Shown here in pieces: positions 44,481 through 53,293 of a stretch of 64,000 nt of DNA (position 1 is its first letter; every line of letters starts with the position of its first letter). The translations under genes and the position numbers were made by a program. This DNA is from Tepidimicrobium xylanilyticum (lineage in GTDB: Bacteria; Bacillota; Clostridia; Tissierellales; Tepidimicrobiaceae). The stretch covers positions 127,774 through 191,773 of the forward strand of contig NZ_FNNG01000001.1 in NCBI RefSeq assembly GCF_900106765.1. The letters run 5' to 3'. The notes beneath the pieces are model-generated. The model had not been told where the DNA came from and made no database searches. It saw only the letters and a program-made list of their open reading frames with translations.

Positions 44481-46253
44481 TTAACCTGAAAACTGTTGCA
44501 TTAGCCACATGCTCTGCTGATTCATCCTGCCAATAGCCTTTTCCATAGCAGCGAATTTAATATAGTAGTCGTTTTCTTTTTGAATTAACATTTTATTTAA
44601 ATCATCTATTTTCCTGCTATATTGCAATATGTCCTTATCAAGCATGCTGATGCTTCCGTATTCGGAAACAAAATCCAATAATATATTGAATTTAACCCCT
44701 CTATATAGGTCGGCGTTATCTCCCGTTCCAGATTTTTTAATTATCTCTTCCATGCCGACAATTAAATTATCGTAAATTCTAGTTACAAGACCTCCAATTT
44801 GTTTTACTTCCTTGCCATTTATGGTTTCCACTACATCTGGATTGCTTTCTTTAAATAAGAGTTCCAATACCCCTTCCGGATCCTTAGCAATAGCGTCTTT
44901 TAATTTTTTCTCATCTATTACTAGTTTACCACCAGCACTGCCTCTAGCATATTTGGGAGTAGATATACCTATTTCAGTAATAAACTTATAGCTTCCACCT
45001 ATGCCTGCTGATATTTCATATAAGGATTGTCTTACATTTTGCATAGTCGTTTGGATAATAGAATCATTTCTAAGAAGTCCAGATTTAGCCTTTTCCTCCC
45101 AAAGCTCTATATCCGACTTCTCCATTGCCTTCTTCTGCTCAGAAGTTAAAGGGGGGTAATTCCTATATACCTTTTCATTTAAAAGCTTATGGACCTTTTC
45201 TACCAATTCATTATATTGATCCACAAATTCCACTATCTTTTCATATATAGCATCCACATCTGTGGACACAGTTATGCTGAAATCCTCTTTTTTATTTATG
45301 TCGATTGTAATTCCATTAACGGTAAATCGGTTAGTAGAAGAAGTAATGCCTTCTGCACCGTTGAAGTTGATTATGGCGTCTTTGCCTTGATTGCTATAGG
45401 ATATTGATACAACTTTTCCATCTGCATCCTCAACAACAGAAGTGCCAGAAAACTGTAATGCATGAATAAATTGTGCCCCAACACCGCTAGCTTCAAATTC
45501 TATCTTAGCCTCTGCTCCCGTCCCTGTAGTCTGTAAGAAGAATCTATCGATGCCTGCATCATATGAGGCTCTAACTCCTAATGAAGTTTCATTTCCTTCT
45601 TTATCTTTGATTTTAGCATTATTTATAAGCCTTACTACATTGCTTAGCTTGATATTGGCCAAATCTCCATCTATAAAGGCTGCTTCATAATCAATTATCT
45701 CTCCATTTTCATCATATACTGGACCTACTCTATCATCTATAATATTCCCATCTTCATCTTTTTTCAGATTTCCTATTACGAATTTCTTACCATTTATAGT
45801 AAATTCAATTGTTTCTTCAGAGTTCAGCCCTAGCATTTCTTTAAGATTAGTATCCCCATTAATTTTCTTGCCACTAGCCAGACTAACTCCTTCTGCCAAT
45901 TGTACTACTTCTACACTATAGATCCCTTCTAAAGCACTAGCAGTGGTGGATACGGTTGCTACTTTTTCATCAGAGGACGTGGCCTTTTTAACCCAGCTTA
46001 AATTCTGATAGGAATTTGGTAAAAACGTACCATTGATAGAAACGGTAGTTAAACCAAACATCTTCCTAGTATTTAATATAAAATTAGCAAAATCTTTATT
46101 TAAATTATTATATATCTCCTGACGCCATAATAATATCTGTCTATCCTGTTCTACCCTGTCAACTTTAACCCTTTCTGCTGACATCAAAGTCTTTATCATC
46201 TCTTCAGTATCTATACCTGATGCCAAACCTGTAATTCTTAAATTACTATACAC
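44481..46253 (-). CDS. fliD: flagellar filament cap protein FliD
   Basis: The 590-aa hook-associated protein 2 caps the filament and helps insert flagellin. The start is GTG at 46253 after GGTGGTGAT. The N-terminus LRITGLASGIDTEEMIKTLMSAERVKVDRVEQDRQILLWRQEIYNNLNKDFANF is typical, and the C-terminus has the expected helical DLNKMLIQKENDYYIKFAAMEKAIGRMNQQSMWLMQQ. The central region (domains D2/D3) is variable as usual and is rich in Asp/Glu and Gly. It is in the flaG-fliD-fliS operon. Confidence 0.96.
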   Translation of the reverse strand: MYSNLRITGLASGIDTEEMIKTLMSAERVKVDRVEQDRQILLWRQEIYNNLNKDFANFILNTRKMFGLTTVSINGTFLPNSYQNLSWVKKATSSDEKVATVSTTASALEGIYSVEVVQLAEGVSLASGKKINGDTNLKEMLGLNSEETIEFTINGKKFVIGNLKKDEDGNIIDDRVGPVYDENGEIIDYEAAFIDGDLANIKLSNVVRLINNAKIKDKEGNETSLGVRASYDAGIDRFFLQTTGTGAEAKIEFEASGVGAQFIHALQFSGTSVVEDADGKVVSISYSNQGKDAIINFNGAEGITSSTNRFTVNGITIDINKKEDFSITVSTDVDAIYEKIVEFVDQYNELVEKVHKLLNEKVYRNYPPLTSEQKKAMEKSDIELWEEKAKSGLLRNDSIIQTTMQNVRQSLYEISAGIGGSYKFITEIGISTPKYARGSAGGKLVIDEKKLKDAIAKDPEGVLELLFKESNPDVVETINGKEVKQIGGLVTRIYDNLIVGMEEIIKKSGTGDNADLYRGVKFNILLDFVSEYGSISMLDKDILQYSRKIDDLNKMLIQKENDYYIKFAAMEKAIGRMNQQSMWLMQQFSG

Positions 46254-46264
46254 ATTATCACCAC

Positions 46265-46609
46265 CTAAACCCTTTCATCTACTATTATGCCAGCTATTTC
46301 CCATATAGCTGCCACCAAATCCAATATTTTCTCTGGAGGAATTTCACGTATTACCTCCTCTGTGTTCACATCGATTATCTTCACCATTATCTGTTTCGTC
46401 TTTTCATGAATTGAAAATTCAAATCTTCTGTCGAAAACGATAAAATGCTTATTGGCTGATTCAATGGATCTAATCAGCTCTTCCTCCGTATATCTTTTCT
46501 CTTCCCTTTCCAACTTAACTGGTTCAACGGGTACTTCTTTCCTTCCTGTGTTCCTACTATATTCAGCAGGATAAGTGGAAAAATGATTATTGACCCCTTT
46601 TACTTCCAT
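46265..46609 (-). CDS. flaG: flagellar protein FlaG
   Basis: The start at 46609 follows AAGGGGG at a good distance; the 46630 frame is longer without reason. The 114-aa cytosolic protein has a variable N-terminus and a conserved FlaG core: EELIRSIESANKHFIVFDRRFEFSIHEKTKQIMVKIIDVNTEEVIREIPPEKILDLVAAIWEIAGIIVDERV. It affects filament length in some species. It lies 11 bases before fliD, the same arrangement as yvyC-fliD in Bacillus. Confidence 0.93.
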   Translation of the reverse strand: MEVKGVNNHFSTYPAEYSRNTGRKEVPVEPVKLEREEKRYTEEELIRSIESANKHFIVFDRRFEFSIHEKTKQIMVKIIDVNTEEVIREIPPEKILDLVAAIWEIAGIIVDERV

Positions 46610-46665
46610 CGTTATGGCCCCCTTAATCATTCACTAATCTATACTCTATATCGACAAATACTTTC

Positions 46666-47346
46666 CTAATCTTTAATATTATATTTGGATTTTCTCTGCC
46701 AACAAAAAATCGCCAACGCATAAAACCCTTTAGTTAGGCCTGCAATTATGGCCTTCCCTGGGTCCTTAGCAATATTTATTGCATTGACATAGAAAAAGGA
46801 ATTAATAATCTGATTTGGAGTTAAGCCTAAAAATGTTCCCAATATATAATCCTTTATTTTTACAGAGGTAAGGCCTGACACATAACTTGCAAGGGTATAG
46901 GGAATAAAGGGCATACTTCTTAAAAAGAATATGTAGCTTACTCCATATTTCTCTATTTGATAGGACAATTGATCTAAAGTTATTTTCCTTTTCTTCCTAT
47001 TGTAGATTTTAATTATAGCTTTAGTAATATCGTCCTTAAACATTCTTGCCATGAAGAAAGAAGATACTGCTGCTATATGAGCCGCCAAAGTAACATAAAT
47101 CCAGCCTTTTAATCCAAAGCAAAGGGCTGCTATAGGCGAAAACCAAGATAGGGGTACGAAAAAAACCATGAGTATCCCGGACAATAATATGAAGAAGATT
47201 CCAAACTTGCCTGTTTTTCTTCCAAATATTAACATCTTAGTTATGCTTTCCTTCTCAAATATATTCAATTTAAGTGCTAAATAAATGAAGGATGTGACAA
47301 AGATTAGAATAAATCCTAATTTTATACCTTTTCTTTTATCGTCCAT
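46666..47346 (-). CDS. TVP38/TMEM64 family membrane protein
   Basis: A 226-aa polytopic membrane protein of the VTT/SNARE-associated family related to DedA. Marks: LSGILMVFFVPLSWFSPIAALCFGLKGWIYVTLAAHIAAVSSFFMARMF, YGVSYIFFLRSMPFIPYTLASYVSGLTSVKIKDYILGTFLGLTPNQIINSFFY. The F-RxxPxxP-type motif is present. These proteins are thought to act as lipid scramblases or in membrane homeostasis; a specific role is not known. A GGGAG ribosome binding site precedes the ATG. It is upstream of and parallel to flaG. Confidence 0.85.
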   Translation of the reverse strand: MDDKRKGIKLGFILIFVTSFIYLALKLNIFEKESITKMLIFGRKTGKFGIFFILLSGILMVFFVPLSWFSPIAALCFGLKGWIYVTLAAHIAAVSSFFMARMFKDDITKAIIKIYNRKKRKITLDQLSYQIEKYGVSYIFFLRSMPFIPYTLASYVSGLTSVKIKDYILGTFLGLTPNQIINSFFYVNAINIAKDPGKAIIAGLTKGFYALAIFCWQRKSKYNIKD

Positions 47347-47474
47347 AGTATCTACTCCCTACAATATTATATTACATCTAATATATTTTTTCCATTATTA
47401 GGCTAAGCTATTAATGGCTTGTCCTTCGCACATTTCACTGATATAATATTCTTAACATTGAAAAGGTGAGGATT

Positions 47475-48374
47475 ATGAAATTTGAAAGAATTGGAATGCG
47501 GACTATAAAAACAGCTTTTGCTGTTTCCATGACTATATGGATTTCCAATATTTTTAAGATACGAAGCCCTTTTTTCGCCGGAATTGCCGCTATTATCGCT
47601 ATGCAGACTTCTGTATCAGAATCTCTGTCTATAGGCAAAAACAGGATGTTTGGAACCGTCCTAGGAGCAGTTGTAGCTTTGCTATTTTCTAGTTTTGCTC
47701 CTGAAAACATCGTTTCCATAGGAATAGGGATAGTAATTATAATCTATATCTGTAATGTGTTTGGATGGAAAAAGTCCATACAGCTCTCAGCCATGGTCTT
47801 TTTATCCATCATCCTTAACTTTCAAGAAGGTAGCAGATTTAACTATGCCCTTTATAGGACTCTGGATACTTTAATAGGGTTAGTAATTGGAACTCTAATA
47901 AATTACTTTATAGTTCCTCCTAATGTGGAAGGAAAAATTAATGAAATGATAGAGAAAACCTATTCTGAGTTTAAGAAAATGATAGAGTCCATTATATATG
48001 AATGCAAAAAACCATCTTTAGAAGAATTAAAAAAACACTTAATAAATATGGAAGAAAGTTATAATGTGCTTAAAAAGGATATGAGACTACACCTAAGTAA
48101 AAAACAGAATACCTATGATTATAATTGGATTTTTACAGCTTTTGATAATATCTATAGCAATTTAAAGATTTTGTTATCTATGAAAAAATTGCCTAATATA
48201 AACGAAGTCAACAGAGAAGCTTTAAAAAGGGTATTTAACAAGGAAATATCTTATACTAACGATGGAAACCTAGATGAATTGGATTTAATCTATAATTACC
48301 ATTTAAGTGAACTATTAAAGGGATTAGACTCTATAGATAAGGCCCTTTTAAAAGTTGAAAAATTAAGCCAATAA
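47475..48374 (+). CDS. aromatic acid exporter (ArAE/FUSC) family protein
   Basis: The start at 47475 follows AAAGGTG; the 47466 frame start overlaps it. The 299-aa protein has about four to five N-terminal membrane helices (RIGMRTIKTAFAVSMTIWISNIFKIRSPFFAGIAAIIAMQTSV, LGAVVALLFSSFAP) and a charged, helical C-terminal half. This is the layout of DUF939/ArAE_1 (YgaE-type) proteins, which are half-size relatives of FUSC exporters. Substrate unknown. It is the only plus-strand gene in the region and ends at a bidirectional terminator. Confidence 0.82.
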   Translation: MKFERIGMRTIKTAFAVSMTIWISNIFKIRSPFFAGIAAIIAMQTSVSESLSIGKNRMFGTVLGAVVALLFSSFAPENIVSIGIGIVIIIYICNVFGWKKSIQLSAMVFLSIILNFQEGSRFNYALYRTLDTLIGLVIGTLINYFIVPPNVEGKINEMIEKTYSEFKKMIESIIYECKKPSLEELKKHLINMEESYNVLKKDMRLHLSKKQNTYDYNWIFTAFDNIYSNLKILLSMKKLPNINEVNREALKRVFNKEISYTNDGNLDELDLIYNYHLSELLKGLDSIDKALLKVEKLSQ

Positions 48375-48377
48375 TAG

Positions 48378-48417
48378 AAACCCCTTTCCTTAATAGTTAA
48401 GGAAAGGGGTTTTGTTT
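48378..48417. terminator. bidirectional terminator between convergent genes
   Basis: 16-bp perfect stem AAACCCCTTTCCTTAA/TTAAGGAAAGGGGTTT (48378-48393 and 48397-48412) with a 3-base loop. T-rich on both sides; serves the ArAE gene and pepF. Confidence 0.9.
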
Positions 48418-50113
48418 AAAACTTACTATCATCTATAGAATCAAGCCATTCCTTAATAGGCTCTACTACTTCCTTTATGGTACCATCTTCAAAAGGACTC
48501 TTTAATCCAGCTAATTCTACCAACTCTAAGAAGGGCTTACTGCCTCCTGCTTTACAAAGCCTTATATAATCTTCCCAAGCCTTTTCCCTACTATCCTTCA
48601 TCTTAATCCAGAACTGGAAGGCACACACCTGAGCCAATGTATAATCTATATAGTAAAAAGGACTTCCAAATATATGGCCTTGTCTAAACCAGTAACCTCC
48701 TCTTTCAAAGAAATCATTATCCTCATAATCTCTAAAAGGCAAGTATTTTTTCTCTATTTCTCGCCATTTAGCCTTTCTCGCCTCGGGAGTAGCTTCTGGG
48801 TTCTCATAGACGAAGTGTTGAAACTCATCTACAGTTACGCCATAAGGGATGAAACTTACTGCTCCACTTAAATGGCTGAATTTATACTTATCCACATCTT
48901 CTTTGAAAAATAATTCCATCCAAGGCCAGGTAATAAATTCCATGCTCATAGAGTGAATTTCACAGGCCTCTAAAGTTGGGGAGTTATATTCTGGTATTTG
49001 GTAATCCCTACTTAAATAGGATTGGAAGGCATGGCCTGCTTCATGAGTTAAAACATCTACATCATCGCTAGTTCCATTAAAATTAGAGAAAATAAAGGGC
49101 GATTTATAATCGGGAATGTAGGTACAATATCCACCACTCATTTTCCCCTTTTTACTTACTAAATCTAGTAATTCCCTTTCCACCATGTAAGTGAAGAATT
49201 CATCAGTTTCTTTAGAAAGCTCTTTATACATCCTCTTTCCATTATCCAATATCCAATCTGGTTCCCCTTTGGGAGTGGCATTTCCTGTTAAAAACTCTAA
49301 GGGTTCATCATAGTAAGTTAATTTATCTAAACCAAGTCTTTTCCTCTGTCTTTCCTTTAATTCAACCACCAGTGGAACTAAATCCTCGTAAACTTGCTTC
49401 CTGTAATTAGCCACCATTTCTGCATTATAGTCAGACCTGGCCATGCGAGCATAACCCAGTTCTACGAAGTTTTTATAACCCAATTTTTTGGCCATATTGG
49501 TCCTTACTTTTACCAACTCATCGTATATGGAATCGAATTGGGATTCATTTTCTTCAAAAAATTTAGTATAGGCTTCATAGGCAGCCTTTCTGATCGTCCT
49601 ATCCTTAGATTGAATGAAGGGCATCATCTGGCTTAAATTCCTTGTCTCCCCTTCAAACTCAATTTTAGCTGAAGCAATCAATTTATCGTATTGGGTAATT
49701 AATTTATTCTCCTTTACCAAATCCTCCATTATCTCTTCAGAAAAGGTTTTAAGTTTTAACTCTGCCAATGTAAAAATTTGTTTGCCCCAAACCTTTTCAA
49801 GTTCGGCTCTAAATTTAGAGTTTACCAAGGCCCTATAGAATTCTGAAACTGCCTTCTCGTATATAGGTATATTCTCATCAATAAAATCTTTCTCATTTGA
49901 ATAAAATTCATCTTCAGTATCGATGGAGTGGCGTATGAAAACTAAATTCTCCATGGTTGCCACATTAGACCTAAGCTTATTTATGGAAGCCATTATCTCA
50001 TTTTGCTCTTCAAAGGTTTCAGCATTATTGAACTTTTCAAGTAAATCCTGCATCTCCCTTTCAAAGGCTTTCAAATCAGGCCGTTTATACTCATAATCCT
50101 TAAATTTTAACAT
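48416..50113 (-). CDS. pepF: M3 family oligoendopeptidase F
   Basis: The start at 50113 follows AAAAGGAGGGG; the longer frame runs to 50179 into the neighbour. The 565-aa cytosolic zinc metallopeptidase cleaves oligopeptides. The zinc site HEAGH is in DVLTHEAGHAFQSYLS with the third ligand Glu in SPTLEACEIHSMSMEFI. Other M3 marks are GGYCTYIPDYKSPFIFSNFNG and the C-terminal FYYIDYTLAQVCAFQFWIKM. It fits peptide use in an amino-acid-fermenting anaerobe. Confidence 0.95.
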   Translation of the reverse strand: MLKFKDYEYKRPDLKAFEREMQDLLEKFNNAETFEEQNEIMASINKLRSNVATMENLVFIRHSIDTEDEFYSNEKDFIDENIPIYEKAVSEFYRALVNSKFRAELEKVWGKQIFTLAELKLKTFSEEIMEDLVKENKLITQYDKLIASAKIEFEGETRNLSQMMPFIQSKDRTIRKAAYEAYTKFFEENESQFDSIYDELVKVRTNMAKKLGYKNFVELGYARMARSDYNAEMVANYRKQVYEDLVPLVVELKERQRKRLGLDKLTYYDEPLEFLTGNATPKGEPDWILDNGKRMYKELSKETDEFFTYMVERELLDLVSKKGKMSGGYCTYIPDYKSPFIFSNFNGTSDDVDVLTHEAGHAFQSYLSRDYQIPEYNSPTLEACEIHSMSMEFITWPWMELFFKEDVDKYKFSHLSGAVSFIPYGVTVDEFQHFVYENPEATPEARKAKWREIEKKYLPFRDYEDNDFFERGGYWFRQGHIFGSPFYYIDYTLAQVCAFQFWIKMKDSREKAWEDYIRLCKAGGSKPFLELVELAGLKSPFEDGTIKEVVEPIKEWLDSIDDSKF

Positions 50114-50175
50114 AATACCCCTCCTTTTACAGTATAGTTTAATTATATTCCATTTATTGATAATCAACAACCCCT

Positions 50176-51105
50176 TCATTTAGCAGCTTTTTTAGGATAG
50201 TCCATATTAAGTATGCCAATCCCCAATACTACCGCCAATAGCCCTAAAGCTAGATTAATGGTAAAATACTCTCCTTCTATTAATAATACGGAAAATATAG
50301 AACCAAATATGGGGATGAAAAGCCTATATATGCTAACCCTTCCAGGGGAATTATATCTCAATATCATATACCATAGGGTAAAAGCCGCTGCAGAAATAAA
50401 AGCAGCATAAAGCAACAAGGATACGCTGGCAAAATTGAAATTAAGGCTATTTCCCTTAAGCCCTATTTTCCCAATTAATAAAAGTAACAAGGAACCCGTA
50501 AACATCTGGCCTCCTGAACTTAAAAAGGGGCTCATATCCCTAGGCATATTCTTAACGTATATGGTTGCTAGAGCACTTAATAGGGAGGACATTAATAAGA
50601 ATCCTTCTCCAGTTATCTTAAAGCTTAAATCGAAATTATTCCCCAAATTTATGATTATAACACCTGCAAATCCAAGCAATAGACTTATAGTTTTCTTAAA
50701 ATCCAACCTATCTTCCTTATATAAAAAATGAGCCATAATTACTACAAAGAAGGTACTTCCTGATTGGAGTATAGCGCTTTTTATTCCTGAAGTATTGGCT
50801 ACCCCAATATAGAAGAAAAAATATTGTAATGAGGTTTGGAGTAATCCTAATATGATTATAGGCTTTATGTGATAAGTTTTTATAATTAGCCTTTTTCTAA
50901 ATAATATTCTATGAAACATAAAAACCATGATAGAAGCAATGAAGAATCTCAAACCTGCAAAATAGATTTTCCCAAAAATATCAGCAGTTTCAATTTCAAA
51001 TAGCTCGTAGCCTATTTTTACTACGGGAAAAGCACTTCCCCACAAGGCCATGCATAATAACGATATGATTAGAATGTTTAGCTTCTTTGTTAAAAACTTT
51101 TCCAT
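50176..51105 (-). CDS. DMT family (EamA) transporter
   Basis: The start at 51105 follows GAAGGGAG; the 51192 frame start has no ribosome binding site. The 309-aa protein has ten hydrophobic helices in two EamA repeats: LLCMALWGSAFPVVKIGYELF in the first and GFLLMSSLLSALATIYVKNM in the second. VANTSGIKSAILQSGSTFFVVIMAHFLYKEDRLDFKK is typical. Such proteins export or import metabolites; the substrate is unknown. It probably is transcribed alone: a terminator lies upstream at 51204. Confidence 0.88.
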   Translation of the reverse strand: MEKFLTKKLNILIISLLCMALWGSAFPVVKIGYELFEIETADIFGKIYFAGLRFFIASIMVFMFHRILFRKRLIIKTYHIKPIIILGLLQTSLQYFFFYIGVANTSGIKSAILQSGSTFFVVIMAHFLYKEDRLDFKKTISLLLGFAGVIIINLGNNFDLSFKITGEGFLLMSSLLSALATIYVKNMPRDMSPFLSSGGQMFTGSLLLLLIGKIGLKGNSLNFNFASVSLLLYAAFISAAAFTLWYMILRYNSPGRVSIYRLFIPIFGSIFSVLLIEGEYFTINLALGLLAVVLGIGILNMDYPKKAAK

Positions 51106-51197
51106 TAGTATCTCCCTTCTGTGTCCATTGTTTTGTCCAATAAAGTAATACCCATTTTTCAATATATTAATTCTACCACTGTTTTTATCCAAAATCC

Positions 51198-51230
51198 ATT
51201 AATAAAGAGCGACCTAGGTCGCTCTTTAAA
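51198..51230 (-). terminator. terminator of the DUF3798 ABC transporter operon
   Basis: A 24-base perfect palindrome AAAGAGCGACCT/AGGTCGCTCTTT (51204-51227) just after the last permease stop, with T-rich sequence following. Confidence 0.85.
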
Positions 51231-51233
51231 ACT

Positions 51234-52265
51234 TTAGTTGTAAATATCCATCAATCGTTTTTTCGACTTATCCTTCTCCCAAGCGTGAAGTACTAAAGCT
51301 AAGCCTATAACTCCATAGGCTACAAAAGCTCTAAAATACTCGCCAATTTGTGCATTTCCTAATAAGTTCTGCCCAGCTAATGGAGATATTAAAAATAGGA
51401 AATGAAATAAAAATGTACCTATTATGGCTTCTTTCCACGAAGCTCTATCTATAGTAGCCCCACCTACTAAAAGAGATGCAACTGCAAAAAGGCCTACCTG
51501 TTCATGGCTAGCATAGGTTTGCATAGTGCCAATATTTTGTAAAAATATAATTTGTCCCCAAGCCGCCAGTAGAGTAGATAAAATGACTGAAATAATCCTA
51601 GTCCTTTCCACATTGATTCCAGATACCCTGGCAATTTCCATATCCTGTCCCACAGCCCTCATATCCTGCCCTAATTTAGTCTTAAGAAAATGGTTTAATA
51701 GTAAGAACATGAACATTAAGACTAAAAGGGTTGTAACTGGATATTTGCCAAGGGGTATTAGGTAATCGAAAGAATACTTAATACCAGATAAGTCAATGGT
51801 ATTTTTCACCCCTACTCCAGAGGTAAGGAGTAAATCCTTATTTCTAATGGGTATTATGGTTCCGGCCAACAATAAGAATACTAATTGATAGATCCCATTA
51901 GCAAAAAATCCTAGAACCATGCTGGTTATCATTTCCTTGCCCTTTGCCTTATTTAATATCTTCCCCACCATGAATCCAAACAATATGGCAAAGGGAGTGG
52001 ATATTAATATGCCCAGTATAAACCCTAAAAAACCCCCAATTGTATAATTGGTTATAATTATCAGTGCAATTTGTCCAGCTATAGCACCTAATGTAATTGC
52101 AAAATTAAGGCCTAACCCAGTAATTACAGGAAGTATTAAGGACATAACAAGGAGTAGATTTCTAGATAGCCTTATTACTATTTCATCCAATAGGAAACCA
52201 AAGGGAAGGCCTGTAAAAAAAGAACCTATTAAACATATTACAAAAAATATAATCGGTACTATCAC
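51234..52265 (-). CDS. ABC transporter permease, second of a pair
   Basis: A 343-aa membrane protein of the BPD_transp_2 (RbsC/BmpC) family with eight to ten helices. ITGLGLNFAITLGAIAGQIALIIITNY, FMVGKILNKAKGKEMITSMVLGFFANGIYQL, HLKTKLGQDMRAVGQDMEIARVSGINVERTRIISVILSTLLAAWGQ and LLVGGATIDRASWKEAIIGTFLFHFL fit. The GTG start overlaps the stop of the previous permease by four bases, so the two are translationally coupled. Equal length (343 aa) to its partner suggests a heterodimeric pore. Confidence 0.88.
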   Translation of the reverse strand: MIVPIIFFVICLIGSFFTGLPFGFLLDEIVIRLSRNLLLVMSLILPVITGLGLNFAITLGAIAGQIALIIITNYTIGGFLGFILGILISTPFAILFGFMVGKILNKAKGKEMITSMVLGFFANGIYQLVFLLLAGTIIPIRNKDLLLTSGVGVKNTIDLSGIKYSFDYLIPLGKYPVTTLLVLMFMFLLLNHFLKTKLGQDMRAVGQDMEIARVSGINVERTRIISVILSTLLAAWGQIIFLQNIGTMQTYASHEQVGLFAVASLLVGGATIDRASWKEAIIGTFLFHFLFLISPLAGQNLLGNAQIGEYFRAFVAYGVIGLALVLHAWEKDKSKKRLMDIYN

Positions 52266-53293
52266 GCCATTTCCCCTCCTTCTCTAGTTAGTGCATAGAG
52301 TATGATCCCATTACTTACAATTATCCTTATGACTTCAGACATACTGCCTTCAGCTATTTCATTTATCACAGGCAATGCCACTACCAATAGGGACTGAAAT
52401 AGGATGGTACCTATTATTACATGAATAATAGTGGCCCTTTTTATACTAGCTCCCCCAATCAGTATGGCTGCAGCAGCTGGCATTGCAGAATAAAGAGGTG
52501 CATTATATAGCTGCAAGAATCCAAAGGATTGGCTATAGACTATTATCCCAATGGCTGCTAAAACTGTGGACATAACAGTTCCCTTAATCCTTTCCCTATC
52601 CACATCGATCCCATTAGATAAGGCAAATCTCACATTGCTTCCAGTTACTATCATGGAAAGACCCTTGTTGCTTCTTGAATAGACCCATATTATGAGGGCA
52701 AGTATGGCAAAGAATAGGATAAGCCCCGTTGGAACCCTTATATTGCCAATATTAAAGGCCAAAAAATCATCCAAAACATGACGAATAGACGATTCCAGTG
52801 ATACGGTTACCCTTAATCCATTTCCACCATAAGCCCATATGAGCTCTGGGCTTTTAAAAGGTGCTAATAGCCAAAAAATACACATGAAGGATACTACCGA
52901 ATATCCTACATAATTCCCTACGGTCATTTCCTGCCCCTTAACTCCGTTTAGCATTTTTCCATAGAAAAATCCCGTTAAACCAGCTAAAGGCACAGATATG
53001 AGTATAGAAGCAAATAAACCTGTGAAACCCGTAAGTTGAAACTCAACACTTATTAAGGCTCCAATTAATCCGCAGACTATTCCTAAAGGAATATTAAAAT
53101 TAAGTCCTATTCCCGATTGTATGCCTGGAACCATGGCCAATACCAATATAGCGTTCATGCCAAAACGCACTAATATATCTGTAATTAACCCAGATACGGG
53201 AATTTCCAGATAAATTGCAAGTGACATCAATAATATTAGAAATATTATTATTATCAACCGAGGAAAACCTAATCTATTCACAAAATCCTTCAT
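52262..53293 (-). CDS. ABC transporter permease, first of a pair
   Basis: A 343-aa BPD_transp_2-family permease with about nine helices, similar in layout to its neighbour. PGIQSGIGLNFNIPLGIVCGLIGALISVEF, GKMLNGVKGQEMTVGNYVGYSVV, NKGLSMIVTGSNVRFALSNGIDVDRERIKGTVMSTVLAAIGIIVYS and AAAILIGGASIKRATIIHVIIGTILFQ are characteristic. Its ATG is adjacent to the stop of the ATPase gene, consistent with an operon. Substrate unknown (see DUF3798 entry). Confidence 0.88.
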   Translation of the reverse strand: MKDFVNRLGFPRLIIIIFLILLMSLAIYLEIPVSGLITDILVRFGMNAILVLAMVPGIQSGIGLNFNIPLGIVCGLIGALISVEFQLTGFTGLFASILISVPLAGLTGFFYGKMLNGVKGQEMTVGNYVGYSVVSFMCIFWLLAPFKSPELIWAYGGNGLRVTVSLESSIRHVLDDFLAFNIGNIRVPTGLILFFAILALIIWVYSRSNKGLSMIVTGSNVRFALSNGIDVDRERIKGTVMSTVLAAIGIIVYSQSFGFLQLYNAPLYSAMPAAAAILIGGASIKRATIIHVIIGTILFQSLLVVALPVINEIAEGSMSEVIRIIVSNGIILYALTREGGEMA